A stretch of DNA of 64,000 nt from Methanomassiliicoccales archaeon (GTDB lineage Archaea > Thermoplasmatota > Thermoplasmata > RBG-16-68-12 > SOIM01): positions 31,410-95,409 of the forward strand of contig SOIM01000016.1 of NCBI GenBank assembly GCA_004377185.1, given 5' to 3'. Numbering within the stretch: the stretch's first letter is position 1; each line of letters begins with the position of its first letter. This document shows, one piece after another, positions 9,593 to 19,167 of the stretch. A model generated the notes under the pieces. It was not told where the DNA came from, ran no database searches, and saw only the letters and a program-made list of their open reading frames with translations. The translations under genes were made by a program, and so were the position numbers.

Positions 9593-10519
9593 CTACTCTT
9601 CCAGCAGCTTCTCTGCGGCCGTGAATGGGTCAGTCTTCTTCTCGATGATTTCCTTGAGCAACTGATCGAACTTCTTCGACCTCTCTCCCGCGAACGCCTT
9701 CTTCAAAAGCAAGTCTTGGACTATTCTGGTGAATTCTCCTTTCGTTCTTTCCTCTTCCCTCTTCTGGTACTCCCCGCTCTCTTTTAGGTATTCAAGATGG
9801 TCCTCAATGCTCGAGACCACTTCGTCGGTACCTTTGCCTTCAGTTGCGATCGTGACGTGAACGGGTGGTTTCCATTCCTGCTCCATCGCTTTGTATTCTG
9901 CAACGGATTCCAGTTCTTTCACCAACTGGTCTGTCCCTTCCATGTCCCCCTTGTTGACCACGAAGATGTCCCCTATCTCAAGTATGCCAGCCTTCAGAGC
10001 CTGTATCTCATCACCCATGCCAGGCATTTCCACGAGAATCGATGTGTGTACGCATTCCCATATCATGGACTGTGACTGGCCTGCACCGACTGTTTCCACG
10101 AAGACCACATCCATGCCCATCGCATCCAGGACAATCGCCGCTTCAGTTGTCGCCTTGGCAATTCCTCCGTGATGGCCTCTTGTCCCCATGCTCCGCATGA
10201 AGACGCCCTCGTCAGTACTGAGTTCTGTCATCCTTATCCTATCGCCCAGAATCGCCCCTCCAGTAAACCTTGAAGTTGGATCTATCGCAACTATGCCCAC
10301 CTTCTTGCCCTTCTTTCTGAGCACTTTCGTAAGTTCATAAACCAGTGAACTTTTCCCAACTCCAGGCGGACCAGTTATCCCAACGATGTGAGTGTTGCCA
10401 GTGTGCTGGTAGAGCTCCCTCAAAACCTCAGCAGCTTCACGGTCCTCGTTCTCGACAAGGCTGATCAACTTCGCCGCCGCTCTCTTGTCTCCATTCAACA
10501 GCCTCTCCACGAGTTCCAT
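9593..10519 (-). CDS. meaB: Methylmalonyl-CoA mutase-associated GTPase MeaB
   Basis: 'GITGPPGVGKSSLVYELTKVLRKKGKKVGIVAIDPTSRFTGGAILGDRIRM'; operon context. Confidence 0.95.
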   Translation of the reverse strand: MELVERLLNGDKRAAAKLISLVENEDREAAEVLRELYQHTGNTHIVGITGPPGVGKSSLVYELTKVLRKKGKKVGIVAIDPTSRFTGGAILGDRIRMTELSTDEGVFMRSMGTRGHHGGIAKATTEAAIVLDAMGMDVVFVETVGAGQSQSMIWECVHTSILVEMPGMGDEIQALKAGILEIGDIFVVNKGDMEGTDQLVKELESVAEYKAMEQEWKPPVHVTIATEGKGTDEVVSSIEDHLEYLKESGEYQKREEERTKGEFTRIVQDLLLKKAFAGERSKKFDQLLKEIIEKKTDPFTAAEKLLEE

Positions 10520-10523
10520 CGAA

Positions 10524-10916
10524 TTACTTCCCCGCGTTCTTCTTGTGAAATTCGATTATCTCTTCCAGCGATGTACCGGGTCCGAATGCTGCAGCGATGC
10601 CAGCTTCCTTCAGTTTGGGAACGTCCTCGTCCGGGATGATCCCTCCGGCTGTCACCAATATGTCTCCCGCACCCTTCTCTCTCAATAACTCGACAACTCT
10701 CGGGAACAATGTCATGTGCGCGCCTGATAGGCACGAAAGACCAACAACATCCACATCCTCCTGAATGGCAGCTTCAACTATCATCTCCGGAGTCTGATGC
10801 AGGCCAGTGTAAATGACCTCCATGCCGGCGTCCCTCAACGCTCTCGCCACCACCTTCGCTCCCCTGTCATGTCCGTCCAGACCGGGTTTCGCAATGAGCA
10901 CTCTGATCTTCTTCAT
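10524..10916 (-). CDS. Methylmalonyl-CoA mutase B12-binding (C-terminal) subunit
   Basis: '[46 protein letters not shown]' cobalamin-binding DxHxxG motif. Confidence 0.96.
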   Translation of the reverse strand: MKKIRVLIAKPGLDGHDRGAKVVARALRDAGMEVIYTGLHQTPEMIVEAAIQEDVDVVGLSCLSGAHMTLFPRVVELLREKGAGDILVTAGGIIPDEDVPKLKEAGIAAAFGPGTSLEEIIEFHKKNAGK

Positions 10917-10925
10917 CCTAATCCC

Positions 10926-12614
10926 TCAGAATATGGCAAGGTCCTTGTACTCTCCGAACACCTCTCTAAACACACCGCAGATCTCTCCCAAAGTAGCGTA
11001 AGCGTGAACGGCATCCTTGATAGCTGGCATGACGTTCTCATCACCTTCCGCGGCCTTTCTGAGTCTGTCAAGGCTGCTTTCATACTTCTTTCTGTCCCTT
11101 GATTCCCGGAGCTTCTTCAGCCTGCCGGTCTGCCTCCTCTCGCCCTCTGGGTCCATCTTGAGCAGTTCTATCTTGACGGGTTCCTCGGTCGCGTAGTCAT
11201 TGATCCCCACGACGGTCCTCTTGTTCTCCTCGATCTCCTTCTGGTACCTGTACGCGCTGTCCGCGATCTCCTTCTGGAAGAATCCTTTCTTGATTGCAGG
11301 AATCACCCCGCCTAGCGAATCGATCTTGTCGAAGTAGTTGTAGGTCTCCTCCTCCATGTAGTCGGTCAAATACTCAAGGAAATAAGAACCACCCAGCGGG
11401 TCGATTGTGTTGGTCACCCCGCTCTCGTGTGCTATGATCTGTTGCGTTCTCAAGGCAACTCTTGCTGCTTCTTTGCTTGGAAGAGCCAGCGCCTCGTCCA
11501 TTGAGTTCGTGTGGAGCGATTGGGTTCCCCCAAGGACGGCTGCGAGTGCTTGTATTGTCACCCTTACGATGTTGTTGTACGGTTGCTGGGCAGTGAGCGA
11601 TACTCCTGCCGTTTGAGTGTGGAATCTCATCCACCACGACCTGGGATCCTTTGCCTTGAACGTCTCCTTCATCTCCCTGGCCCATATCCTCCTTGCAGCT
11701 CTGTATTTGGCAATTTCCTCGAATAGATCATTGTGAGCGTTGAAGAAGAACGATAACCTGGGAGCGAACTTGTCCACGTCCAAGCCCCTTTCAATGGCAG
11801 CTCTAACGTATTCCAGTCCGTCCGCAAGGGTGAAGGCCAGCTCTTGGACTGCCGTCGAGCCCGCTTCCCTGATGTGATAACCGCTGATGCTTACCGTATT
11901 CCACCTCGGGAGTTCCTTGTACCCATACTCGAACGTATCCACGATCAACCTCATCGAAGGTTCGGGAGGGAATATGAACGATTTCTGGGCGATGTACTCC
12001 TTCAATATGTCATTCTGGATAGTCCCCGAGATGATGTCTGGGCGGATTCCTTTGTTCTCCGCCATACTTATGTAGAACCCCCAGACCACTGGTGCCGGCC
12101 CGTTTATTGTCATGCTGGTGCTTATCTTGTCCACCGGGATTCCAGCGAAGAGTATTTCCATGTCCTTCAGTGAAGAGATGGCAACCCCACACTTCCCGAA
12201 CTCCCCCTCCGAATGAGGATCGTCCGTGTCATAACCATAGAGGGTAGGAAAATCAAAAGCAACGCTCAGGCCAGTCTCTCCGTGATGCATGAGGTATTTG
12301 TACCTCTCGTTGGTCTCCTCGGCCGTGCCGAAGCCAGAGAACATCCTCATCGTCCATGGCCTGCTCCTGTACATTGTCGGGTGCACGCCGCGTGTAAACG
12401 GATATTCACCTGGGAAACCCAGCTTCTCAAAATAGTCCCAGTCCTTCACATCCAGGGGAGTGTAGAGCCTGTCGATCGGTACGCTTGAGGCGGTGATGAA
12501 CGGCCTGTCCCTCTCTGGAAGGGTTTCAATGCTTCTGCCCAGACACTCCTTCTCCCAGCGCTTGAGTTCCTTCTCAATCTCATCGAGCTTGGACTTGTCA
12601 TACATGGCCATCAT
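10926..12614 (-). CDS. Methylmalonyl-CoA mutase large (N-terminal) subunit
   Basis: '[58 protein letters not shown]' MCM signature. Confidence 0.97.
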   Translation of the reverse strand: MMAMYDKSKLDEIEKELKRWEKECLGRSIETLPERDRPFITASSVPIDRLYTPLDVKDWDYFEKLGFPGEYPFTRGVHPTMYRSRPWTMRMFSGFGTAEETNERYKYLMHHGETGLSVAFDFPTLYGYDTDDPHSEGEFGKCGVAISSLKDMEILFAGIPVDKISTSMTINGPAPVVWGFYISMAENKGIRPDIISGTIQNDILKEYIAQKSFIFPPEPSMRLIVDTFEYGYKELPRWNTVSISGYHIREAGSTAVQELAFTLADGLEYVRAAIERGLDVDKFAPRLSFFFNAHNDLFEEIAKYRAARRIWAREMKETFKAKDPRSWWMRFHTQTAGVSLTAQQPYNNIVRVTIQALAAVLGGTQSLHTNSMDEALALPSKEAARVALRTQQIIAHESGVTNTIDPLGGSYFLEYLTDYMEEETYNYFDKIDSLGGVIPAIKKGFFQKEIADSAYRYQKEIEENKRTVVGINDYATEEPVKIELLKMDPEGERRQTGRLKKLRESRDRKKYESSLDRLRKAAEGDENVMPAIKDAVHAYATLGEICGVFREVFGEYKDLAIF

Positions 12615-12720
12615 CGGGTCTGTTAAGCAAATACCAGATTGTTATTTCTACTTTTTCCCGCTGTAAGACTGGCACAGGACGCGGACGACTATTCTCTTAT
12701 ATCAATATGATATTACTCTA

Positions 12721-13188
12721 ATGGGGGCAGGAAGCGTGGAGAAAGCTCTGGTTCTGTACGATTCGAAATATGGCAATACCAAAACTGTGGCTGAGAAGAT
12801 CGCAGAAAGCATCAATACCAAAGGGGACTTCGAAACGAACGTCAGCCATCTGGAAGGGTTCGATGTGAAGAAGATTGAGGGATACGACCTTGTGCTGATT
12901 GGTTCTCCGAACCACTTCGGAAGAGACTCCAAGAAGACGAAGAAGTTCATTACGAATCTGGGCGGTGTGAATCTGAGTGGTAAGAAGTTCGCTTTCTTTG
13001 ATACATGCCTCAAGCGACAGGAAGGCAGGGCTACGGGAAAGATGGAAAAGAGAATCCAATCTGTGGCTCCTGATGTACAGGTCATCTCCCCTGGATTGTC
13101 GATACTGGTGGGTGGTACTAAGGGTCCTATCACAGAAGGTGAGATTGTTAAGTGCGATGAGTTCGCGGACAGAGTCGTTCGGCGATAG
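12721..13188 (+). CDS. Flavodoxin-domain protein
   Basis: 'ALVLYDSKYGNTKTVAEKIAESI' FMN phosphate-binding loop. Confidence 0.88.
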   Translation: MGAGSVEKALVLYDSKYGNTKTVAEKIAESINTKGDFETNVSHLEGFDVKKIEGYDLVLIGSPNHFGRDSKKTKKFITNLGGVNLSGKKFAFFDTCLKRQEGRATGKMEKRIQSVAPDVQVISPGLSILVGGTKGPITEGEIVKCDEFADRVVRR

Positions 13189-13338
13189 GACACAGACTTT
13201 TCTGAGAATCTCGTTCTCAAGTGTTGCCTTTTCGACAGAATGACATAGGTCAACGAACCCATCTCAATAACCTTTTTATCGTGCCCATTTATTGAGGGTT
13301 GGGGGAAGGGAGGATATGATTTGTGATATCCCTCGGAA

Positions 13339-14502
13339 GTGGCGAAAATGAAGAAGAATGTGGCTGTTGTTGGAATAGGTAACACTGCTTTTAGGCCCAA
13401 GACGGATGAGTATTCCTGGAAGGAGCTCATGTACGAGGCCGCGTCCCGAGCTTACAATGACGCAGGACTCAACCCGAGGAAGGAGATTGACAGTTTCATA
13501 ACCTGTGCCGAGGACTATTGGGAAGGGTTCAGCATCTACGATGAGTTCGTACCTGACCAGATAGGTGCTGCTCTCAGGTCCTGTTGTACAGTTTGTGGAG
13601 ATGGCATTCAGGGTCTTGCACTTGCGTACATGCAGATAATGTCTGGCGCGGTGGACACCGTTGCGGTCGAGTCTCACAGCAAGATATCTGACTTGTTGAC
13701 CTACAGTGACGTGCTGGCGTTCGCGCTTGACCCGATCTACAACAGACCAATCGGCGGTCATCCACACTATCTGGCCGGCATGGAGATGAGACGCTTCTTG
13801 AGAGATTCAAAATGCACTGAAAAGGACTGCGCCAGGGTGGTCGTGAAGAACAAGACGAACGCTTTGAAGAACCCGTCATCAGCCTACGGGACCAAACTCA
13901 CCACGGATGATGTCAAGAGTTCACCTGAGGTTTTCTCGCCATTGAGGCAACTGGATGTCAGCAATCTGGTAGATGGAAGCATTGTGATGGTCCTGGCATC
14001 CGCCAAGAGGGCGAAGGAGATCTGCGATAATCCTGTTTGGATCACCGGGATTGGTTGGAGTTCAGATACACCCTGGATCGAGAACAGGGACTGGGGCAGG
14101 GCTGAATACGCTGAAGAAGCCTCCAAGATGGCTTACAAGATGGCGGGCATAAAGAACCCCTCTAGCGACATCGACTTCGCTGAGATGGACGACAAGTTCT
14201 CGTACAAGGAGTTGCAACACATCCAGGCTGCAAAGCTGTGCAGGAAAGGAGAGGCTGGGAAGCGGTTGAGGAAGGGACACTATGATTTCGAAGGTAGGTT
14301 GCCAGTCAACGTTTCTGGTGGTTCTCTCGGCTGCGGGAATCTAATCGAGGCGTCCGGTCTGCACAGGGCGATGGAGGTTGCTTTGCAGTTGAGAGGTCAC
14401 GCTGGGAGACATCAGATCAAGAAGGTGGTGAAGAGAGGACTGGCTCTGTCCTGGAGGAGCCTCCCGACCGCTACTGGCGGTGCTGTGGTAATGGAGGTGT
14501 GA
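13339..14502 (+). CDS. Thiolase-family protein (acetyl-CoA acetyltransferase/SCP2-thiolase-like), copy 1
   Basis: 'VGIGNTAFRPKTDEYSWKELMYEAASRAYNDAGL'; retains Cys in 'TVCGDGIQGLALAYMQIMSG'. Confidence 0.85.
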   Translation: MAKMKKNVAVVGIGNTAFRPKTDEYSWKELMYEAASRAYNDAGLNPRKEIDSFITCAEDYWEGFSIYDEFVPDQIGAALRSCCTVCGDGIQGLALAYMQIMSGAVDTVAVESHSKISDLLTYSDVLAFALDPIYNRPIGGHPHYLAGMEMRRFLRDSKCTEKDCARVVVKNKTNALKNPSSAYGTKLTTDDVKSSPEVFSPLRQLDVSNLVDGSIVMVLASAKRAKEICDNPVWITGIGWSSDTPWIENRDWGRAEYAEEASKMAYKMAGIKNPSSDIDFAEMDDKFSYKELQHIQAAKLCRKGEAGKRLRKGHYDFEGRLPVNVSGGSLGCGNLIEASGLHRAMEVALQLRGHAGRHQIKKVVKRGLALSWRSLPTATGGAVVMEV

Positions 14503-15668
14503 AGATGGGAAAGGTAGCTTGCATTGGCGCTGGTATGACGCTCTTTAGGAGAAGGCTGCAGGAGACCGGAAAGGAGATGTGCTGGGAGGCGGCCAGTATG
14601 GCATTGGACCAGGCTGGATTGACATTGAAGGACATAGATATGGTCGTTCTGGGCAGTGCTCCCGATGCGTTCGATGGCATTCATATGAAGGGTGAGAACC
14701 TTCTGGACGGTGCGGGTGGAGCTAAGAAGCCCTACATGAGGGTCTTCACCGGAGGAGGAACAGCGGTATTCACGCCCATCGCAGCATGGTGGCATATCGC
14801 CTCAGGTCTTGCGGAGAAGGTGCTGGTCGTGTGCGAGGAGAAGATGTCAAGCTGTTTCCCGCACCCACAGTCCGCGTTCGGACATATATGGGACCCGATC
14901 CTGGACAGGCCGCTGAAACCCAACCTGGTCTGGATATTCGCCATGGAGATGAACCGATACATGACCGCATACGGGATCAAGAAGGAGGACATCGCAAGGA
15001 TCGCGGTGAAGAACAAGAGGAATGCTGTGGACCATCCCTGCGCTCAGTTGCCTGATCCAGATATTACGATTGAAGATGTGCTGAACTCAGAGGTGATGGC
15101 CTGGCCCGTGCAGAGGCTGGACATAAGTCCGCCGAGCGATGGAGCGTCAGCTTTGGTCATGACTTCAGAGAAGGTTGCCAAGAAGGTTTCGGATGACATT
15201 GCATGGGTGGAAGGAACTGGCTGGTGCATTGACAAGACCATGTGGACGTGCAGGGATCTGGTCTTCCCGGAGTATGTGGCAAGGGCTGCAAAGCAGGCAT
15301 ACAAGATGGCAAAGATAGACAATCCGAGGAAGCAGATACATGTCGCTGAACCTTACGACCCATTTGATTACAAGGAATGCCATCACACTGAAGGACTGTT
15401 GCTTTGCGACAAAGGAAAGGCTCCGAGCATGACGAAGGAGGGGATCACCTATAGAGATGGAGATCTGCCGATCTGCCCTTCGGGCGGTCTGCTGGGTGTC
15501 GGAAATCCGATAGCGGCAACAATGGGCATCAAAGCGGGAGAGATCTACTGGCAGCTCACACAACAGGCAGGCAAGAGGCAGGTCAAGAACGATCCGGAAG
15601 TTGGAGTCTGTCAAGCATGGGGTGACCTGATGCAGTATGGCAGCGTACTTGTCATGAGGAGGGGGTGA
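14499..15668 (+). CDS. Thiolase-family protein, copy 2 (nucleophilic Cys apparently absent)
   Basis: Paralogue of preceding gene, ATGA overlap; 'RVFTGGGTAVFTPIAAWWHIASGLAEKVLVVCEEKMS'. Confidence 0.82.
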   Translation: MKMGKVACIGAGMTLFRRRLQETGKEMCWEAASMALDQAGLTLKDIDMVVLGSAPDAFDGIHMKGENLLDGAGGAKKPYMRVFTGGGTAVFTPIAAWWHIASGLAEKVLVVCEEKMSSCFPHPQSAFGHIWDPILDRPLKPNLVWIFAMEMNRYMTAYGIKKEDIARIAVKNKRNAVDHPCAQLPDPDITIEDVLNSEVMAWPVQRLDISPPSDGASALVMTSEKVAKKVSDDIAWVEGTGWCIDKTMWTCRDLVFPEYVARAAKQAYKMAKIDNPRKQIHVAEPYDPFDYKECHHTEGLLLCDKGKAPSMTKEGITYRDGDLPICPSGGLLGVGNPIAATMGIKAGEIYWQLTQQAGKRQVKNDPEVGVCQAWGDLMQYGSVLVMRRG

Positions 15669-15669
15669 A

Positions 15670-16191
15670 ATGAGCGAGAGGATCAAACACTGGCCGGGCA
15701 AGAGGCTCTCTTCGAAGGAGCTGACGGGTGGAAAGGTCACGACGACCAAGACGGACCCGAGGGTGAAGTACGCATGGGCATGCGGAGAGGCGATAAGCAG
15801 GTTCCTTGAGGAGCTGAAGAACGGCAAGCTGATAGCAAGGAAATGCAACTCGTGCGACCAGATTCTGTTCCCGCCCAGGATGTTCTGCGAGGACTGCTTC
15901 ACTCCCACGAACGAGTGGGTGTACGTCAAGGACACTGGGACGATAGAGACTTTCTCGATATCCTATCTGGACACGGACGCCAGGAGGATCAAGGACCCGA
16001 TATACGTGGGTGTGCTGTCTGTAGACGGAGCGTCCGAGAAGCAGGGGATAATGCACTATTTCGGCGGGGTCACACCCAAGACGATCAAGATCGGAATGAA
16101 GGTGAAGGCGGTCTGGAAACCCAAGAAGGATAGGGAGGGGGCGATCACGGACATAAGATATTGGCGACCCTTGAGGAGGGGAGAGAAATGA
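15670..16191 (+). CDS. DUF35 OB-fold/zinc-ribbon protein, thiolase partner, copy 1
   Basis: 'KCNSCDQILFPPRMFCEDCF' Zn ribbon + OB fold; follows thiolase genes. Confidence 0.9.
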   Translation: MSERIKHWPGKRLSSKELTGGKVTTTKTDPRVKYAWACGEAISRFLEELKNGKLIARKCNSCDQILFPPRMFCEDCFTPTNEWVYVKDTGTIETFSISYLDTDARRIKDPIYVGVLSVDGASEKQGIMHYFGGVTPKTIKIGMKVKAVWKPKKDREGAITDIRYWRPLRRGEK

Positions 16192-16652
16192 CATTCTTAG
16201 AGAGGAGCAGGGACCCTGAGGCCCACAAGCATTGGTATGGTGACATGGAGGCCAGTTATCTCTATTCGACAGGGATTGCTGGAGAGAAATTCTTCTCGAC
16301 ATTGAGAGACAAGGGCAACATAATGGGTGCCAGCTGTCCCAAGTGCAAGAAGGTTTTCTTGCCTCCAAGGATGTATTGCGAGATCTGTTTCTCCGAGACC
16401 AAGAACTGGAAGGACGTTGGGAAGGAAGGGAAGGTTGAGACGTACTCGGTTGCACATGTGGATATTGAAGGCAATCCTTTGGATGAGCCAATCGTTTATG
16501 GTCTCATACGGTTCCCAAGGACGGAAGGAGGACTTGTTCACGTTATATCGGTCAAGCCAGAGAAAGTGAAGATTGGGATGAAGGTCAAGGCGAAGTTGAA
16601 GCCGAAGAAGGAGAGAAAAGGGTCGATTCTTGATATAGCAAGTTTTGGATGA
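16188..16652 (+). CDS. DUF35 OB-fold/zinc-ribbon protein, copy 2
   Basis: 'CPKCKKVFLPPRMYCEICF'; ATGA overlap with previous gene places start at 16188. Confidence 0.88.
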   Translation: MTFLERSRDPEAHKHWYGDMEASYLYSTGIAGEKFFSTLRDKGNIMGASCPKCKKVFLPPRMYCEICFSETKNWKDVGKEGKVETYSVAHVDIEGNPLDEPIVYGLIRFPRTEGGLVHVISVKPEKVKIGMKVKAKLKPKKERKGSILDIASFG

Positions 16653-16654
16653 GC

Positions 16655-17509
16655 CTAGGCCAAGGCAAGGTCAAGCACCATCGCCAGGAAAACCACAGCA
16701 AGGTACGGACTCGAGAACTTGAACATCCCATAAACTGCCTTTTTGGAGGGGCGCCTGTATACCCACAGATTTCCTATCATCAGCGCTAGACTGAATGGCA
16801 ATGTAATCGCAAGGTAGAGATAACCGAAGTACCCGCCCACAAAGAGATACGTGGTCAATGCAAAGAGAATCACAACGGTCGCAATCGTACATCTGCAAGC
16901 TCTTTTCATATCGACAACAACAGGAAGCATGGGAATTTTCGCTTTCTTGTAGTCATCTGACCAAATGATGGCGAGGTTCCAGATGTGGTTCGGGATCCAC
17001 GTTATTACAAGGATGGCCAGCAAGATACTTAGGAGGTTGATACTGCCAGTTGCAGCGCTCCATCCGGCAAGAACAGGCAGTCCACCAGCAGGACTTGCAA
17101 GGATTATGTTCAATGGGTTCTTTCTCTTCGACATCCACGTATAAACGAGGAGGTAGTCAACGGCAGCAAGCAGGGCGAATGCAAAAGTGAGAACACTCAG
17201 GTAGAACGCCAAGCTCAGACCCACACCCAGCAATATCATCCCCACAAACGCTGCACTCACGGGCTGGATCTTCTCCGCAGGCAGGGGACGTTTCTTCGTT
17301 CTTTCCATTATCTGATCAATGTCCCTATCCAGGTAGTTGTGAATCATTGCTGCACCGGCCACACCAAGGGCGGTTGCGATGATTAGAATCAAGAATGCAA
17401 GAGAACCCAACAGCCCACCAGCTATGATGAAGGCCGTGGCTGCACAGAAGGTCAATAGGAACACAGTCCTGATTTTCCCTAGACTGGCATAGTCAGCAAT
17501 ACGTGCCAT
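16655..17509 (-). CDS. UbiA-family prenyltransferase, protoheme IX farnesyltransferase-like
   Basis: 'NYLDRDIDQIMERTKKRPLP' and 'YTWMSKRKNPLNIILASPAGGLPVLAGWSAATGS'; multiple TMs. Confidence 0.85.
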   Translation of the reverse strand: MARIADYASLGKIRTVFLLTFCAATAFIIAGGLLGSLAFLILIIATALGVAGAAMIHNYLDRDIDQIMERTKKRPLPAEKIQPVSAAFVGMILLGVGLSLAFYLSVLTFAFALLAAVDYLLVYTWMSKRKNPLNIILASPAGGLPVLAGWSAATGSINLLSILLAILVITWIPNHIWNLAIIWSDDYKKAKIPMLPVVVDMKRACRCTIATVVILFALTTYLFVGGYFGYLYLAITLPFSLALMIGNLWVYRRPSKKAVYGMFKFSSPYLAVVFLAMVLDLALA

Positions 17510-17631
17510 TCCTACCCTACCTCATGGAACATTCCTTCCAACACCCTCTTTGATTATCCTTTTTTCGCTCAGGTGAAGGAAAAGTATTTGAGCCGAAGGA
17601 ATCAATCCGTGAGAAAGAAGGAGACCTTGAC

Positions 17632-18330
17632 ATGTCAAATGAAGAAGTGCTTCATGTCTATTCCTCTGGAGCAGTTGCTCCGCCTGCCAAGAAATGTGCT
17701 GAGGAATTCACGGTAGAGTTCGGAACGAAATTCAAGTTCACTGTCGGCAAAGCCGAGGATCTCATGTCAGAGATTGCCAAATCAAAGGAAGGAGACATAC
17801 TCACCTGCGGGGCGGAGTTCGTACTTGATGAAGCACAGGAAAAGGGATTGGTTCTTGGAGAGACGAGAAGAAGTGTTGGTTACAGGAGATCCGCCATCCT
17901 GGTGCCGGTGGGGAATCCAAAAGGGATCAAGTCAATATCCGATCTGGCTCAAGAAGGAATCCGAGTCGGGGTCTCTACTGGTGGTTGTCTGCTGGGAGTA
18001 TGGGATGACATTTCAAGCAAGGCTGGTCTCACCGATCAGATAAGAAGGAACATCACTGATTTCGCAGATGGATGCGGGGCAGTAATGGCTTTGATTAATC
18101 GAAAGAAAGTGGATGCTATTCTCGGTTGGGAAGCCTTCCAGAAGTTATGGGCGAAAACTTCAGAGGTTGTGGAGTTGCCCAAAGAGCTTCAGGTATTCAG
18201 AAGCACTGCGGCAGGCGTAATAGGGTTCTCAAGGGTCAAAGAACTGGCCGATGAGTTCATCCGCTTTCTAGTATCCGAGACTGGCAAGGAGATCTATGGA
18301 GAATTCGGTTGGTATCACGAGATTCCGTGA
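17632..18330 (+). CDS. ModA-like substrate-binding-fold protein lacking a signal peptide
   Basis: 'LHVYSSGAVAPPAKKCAEEFTVEFGTKFKFTVGKAEDLMSEI' type II SBP pattern; N-terminus MSNEEV is hydrophilic. Confidence 0.75.
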   Translation: MSNEEVLHVYSSGAVAPPAKKCAEEFTVEFGTKFKFTVGKAEDLMSEIAKSKEGDILTCGAEFVLDEAQEKGLVLGETRRSVGYRRSAILVPVGNPKGIKSISDLAQEGIRVGVSTGGCLLGVWDDISSKAGLTDQIRRNITDFADGCGAVMALINRKKVDAILGWEAFQKLWAKTSEVVELPKELQVFRSTAAGVIGFSRVKELADEFIRFLVSETGKEIYGEFGWYHEIP

Positions 18331-18509
18331 GTTGTTGGTTCTTTTTGCTTTGGCAAAAGACTAGTCAGAACTGGGACAAATGGAGAATTTCACAATCTCT
18401 TCAGAAATAATCTCTTGAGCCCACTACTCATCTCTCCTTGGTGGGAAGTCAATATCGTGCCAAGAAAACAAGTCTTATAGGAGTCGCATCCCATTTCCCA
18501 TCGATTGAA

Positions 18510-19100
18510 ATGACGGAATACTACTTCGATATCGAAACGCTGGGAACGGACCCACAGCAGGACAAGATCATCACTATACAATATCAGATGCTCCAAGATG
18601 GAGAGCCCGTGGGTGACTTCGTTATTCTGAAGGAGTGGGAATCCAGCGAAGGAGAGATCGTGAAAGAGATACTCAACAAACAACTTCTCCACCCTGGCTG
18701 GGATTTCGTACCGATCGGGAACAGGCTGAAGTTTGATACAATATTCATAATAGAGAAGGCACAGGAATACGGACTGCTGGACTGGAAGATCGGGGACATC
18801 AAGTATTACTTCTTCAAGAAACCCAAGGTGGACATAGCCTCAACCCTGATCATGATGAACGACCTCAAGTTCGCTGGTTCCGGAGTGGATAACTTCACCA
18901 AGAAGGGAAAAGGGGAGATCGTTCCCGTTCTCTACGCCAAGAGGGAGTATGACAAGATAATCGATTACATTCATACGGAAAGGGACGCTGTCCTCGGACT
19001 CTTCGCGGAGCTCAGGACCGTTCTCACCACCTTCGGGAACAGGAAGAAGCACATGCTAGCCGAAGAGGAGTCCGCTACCGGAATGACGAATGCTTTCTAA
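18510..19100 (+). CDS. RNase H-like (DEDD) 3'-5' exonuclease-like protein
   Basis: 'MTEYYFDIETLGTDPQQDKIITIQYQ' ExoI motif-like; C-terminal 'IHTERDAVLGLFAEL'. Confidence 0.6.
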   Translation: MTEYYFDIETLGTDPQQDKIITIQYQMLQDGEPVGDFVILKEWESSEGEIVKEILNKQLLHPGWDFVPIGNRLKFDTIFIIEKAQEYGLLDWKIGDIKYYFFKKPKVDIASTLIMMNDLKFAGSGVDNFTKKGKGEIVPVLYAKREYDKIIDYIHTERDAVLGLFAELRTVLTTFGNRKKHMLAEEESATGMTNAF

Positions 19101-19167
19101 AGAGAACCGACCTATGGCAACAGTAATAAGCTAGTTTTGGATTTCAGTTCCAACGGGGTTTGAGGAG

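Noticed and set aside
12699-12713. ATATCA-ata-TGATAT inverted repeat upstream of flavodoxin
   Set aside because: Six-bp AT-rich arms in a promoter are expected by chance.
13204-13220. TGAGAA-tctcg-TTCTCA hairpin after flavodoxin
   Set aside because: Only six base pairs and no T-run; insufficient support.
15652-16491. Minus-strand 279-aa ORF opposite DUF35 genes
   Set aside because: Shadow ORF; low-complexity, no recognisable domain.
18343-18358. TTTTGC-tttg-GCAAAA hairpin after the SBP gene
   Set aside because: Short weak stem without a following T-run; not convincing as terminator.
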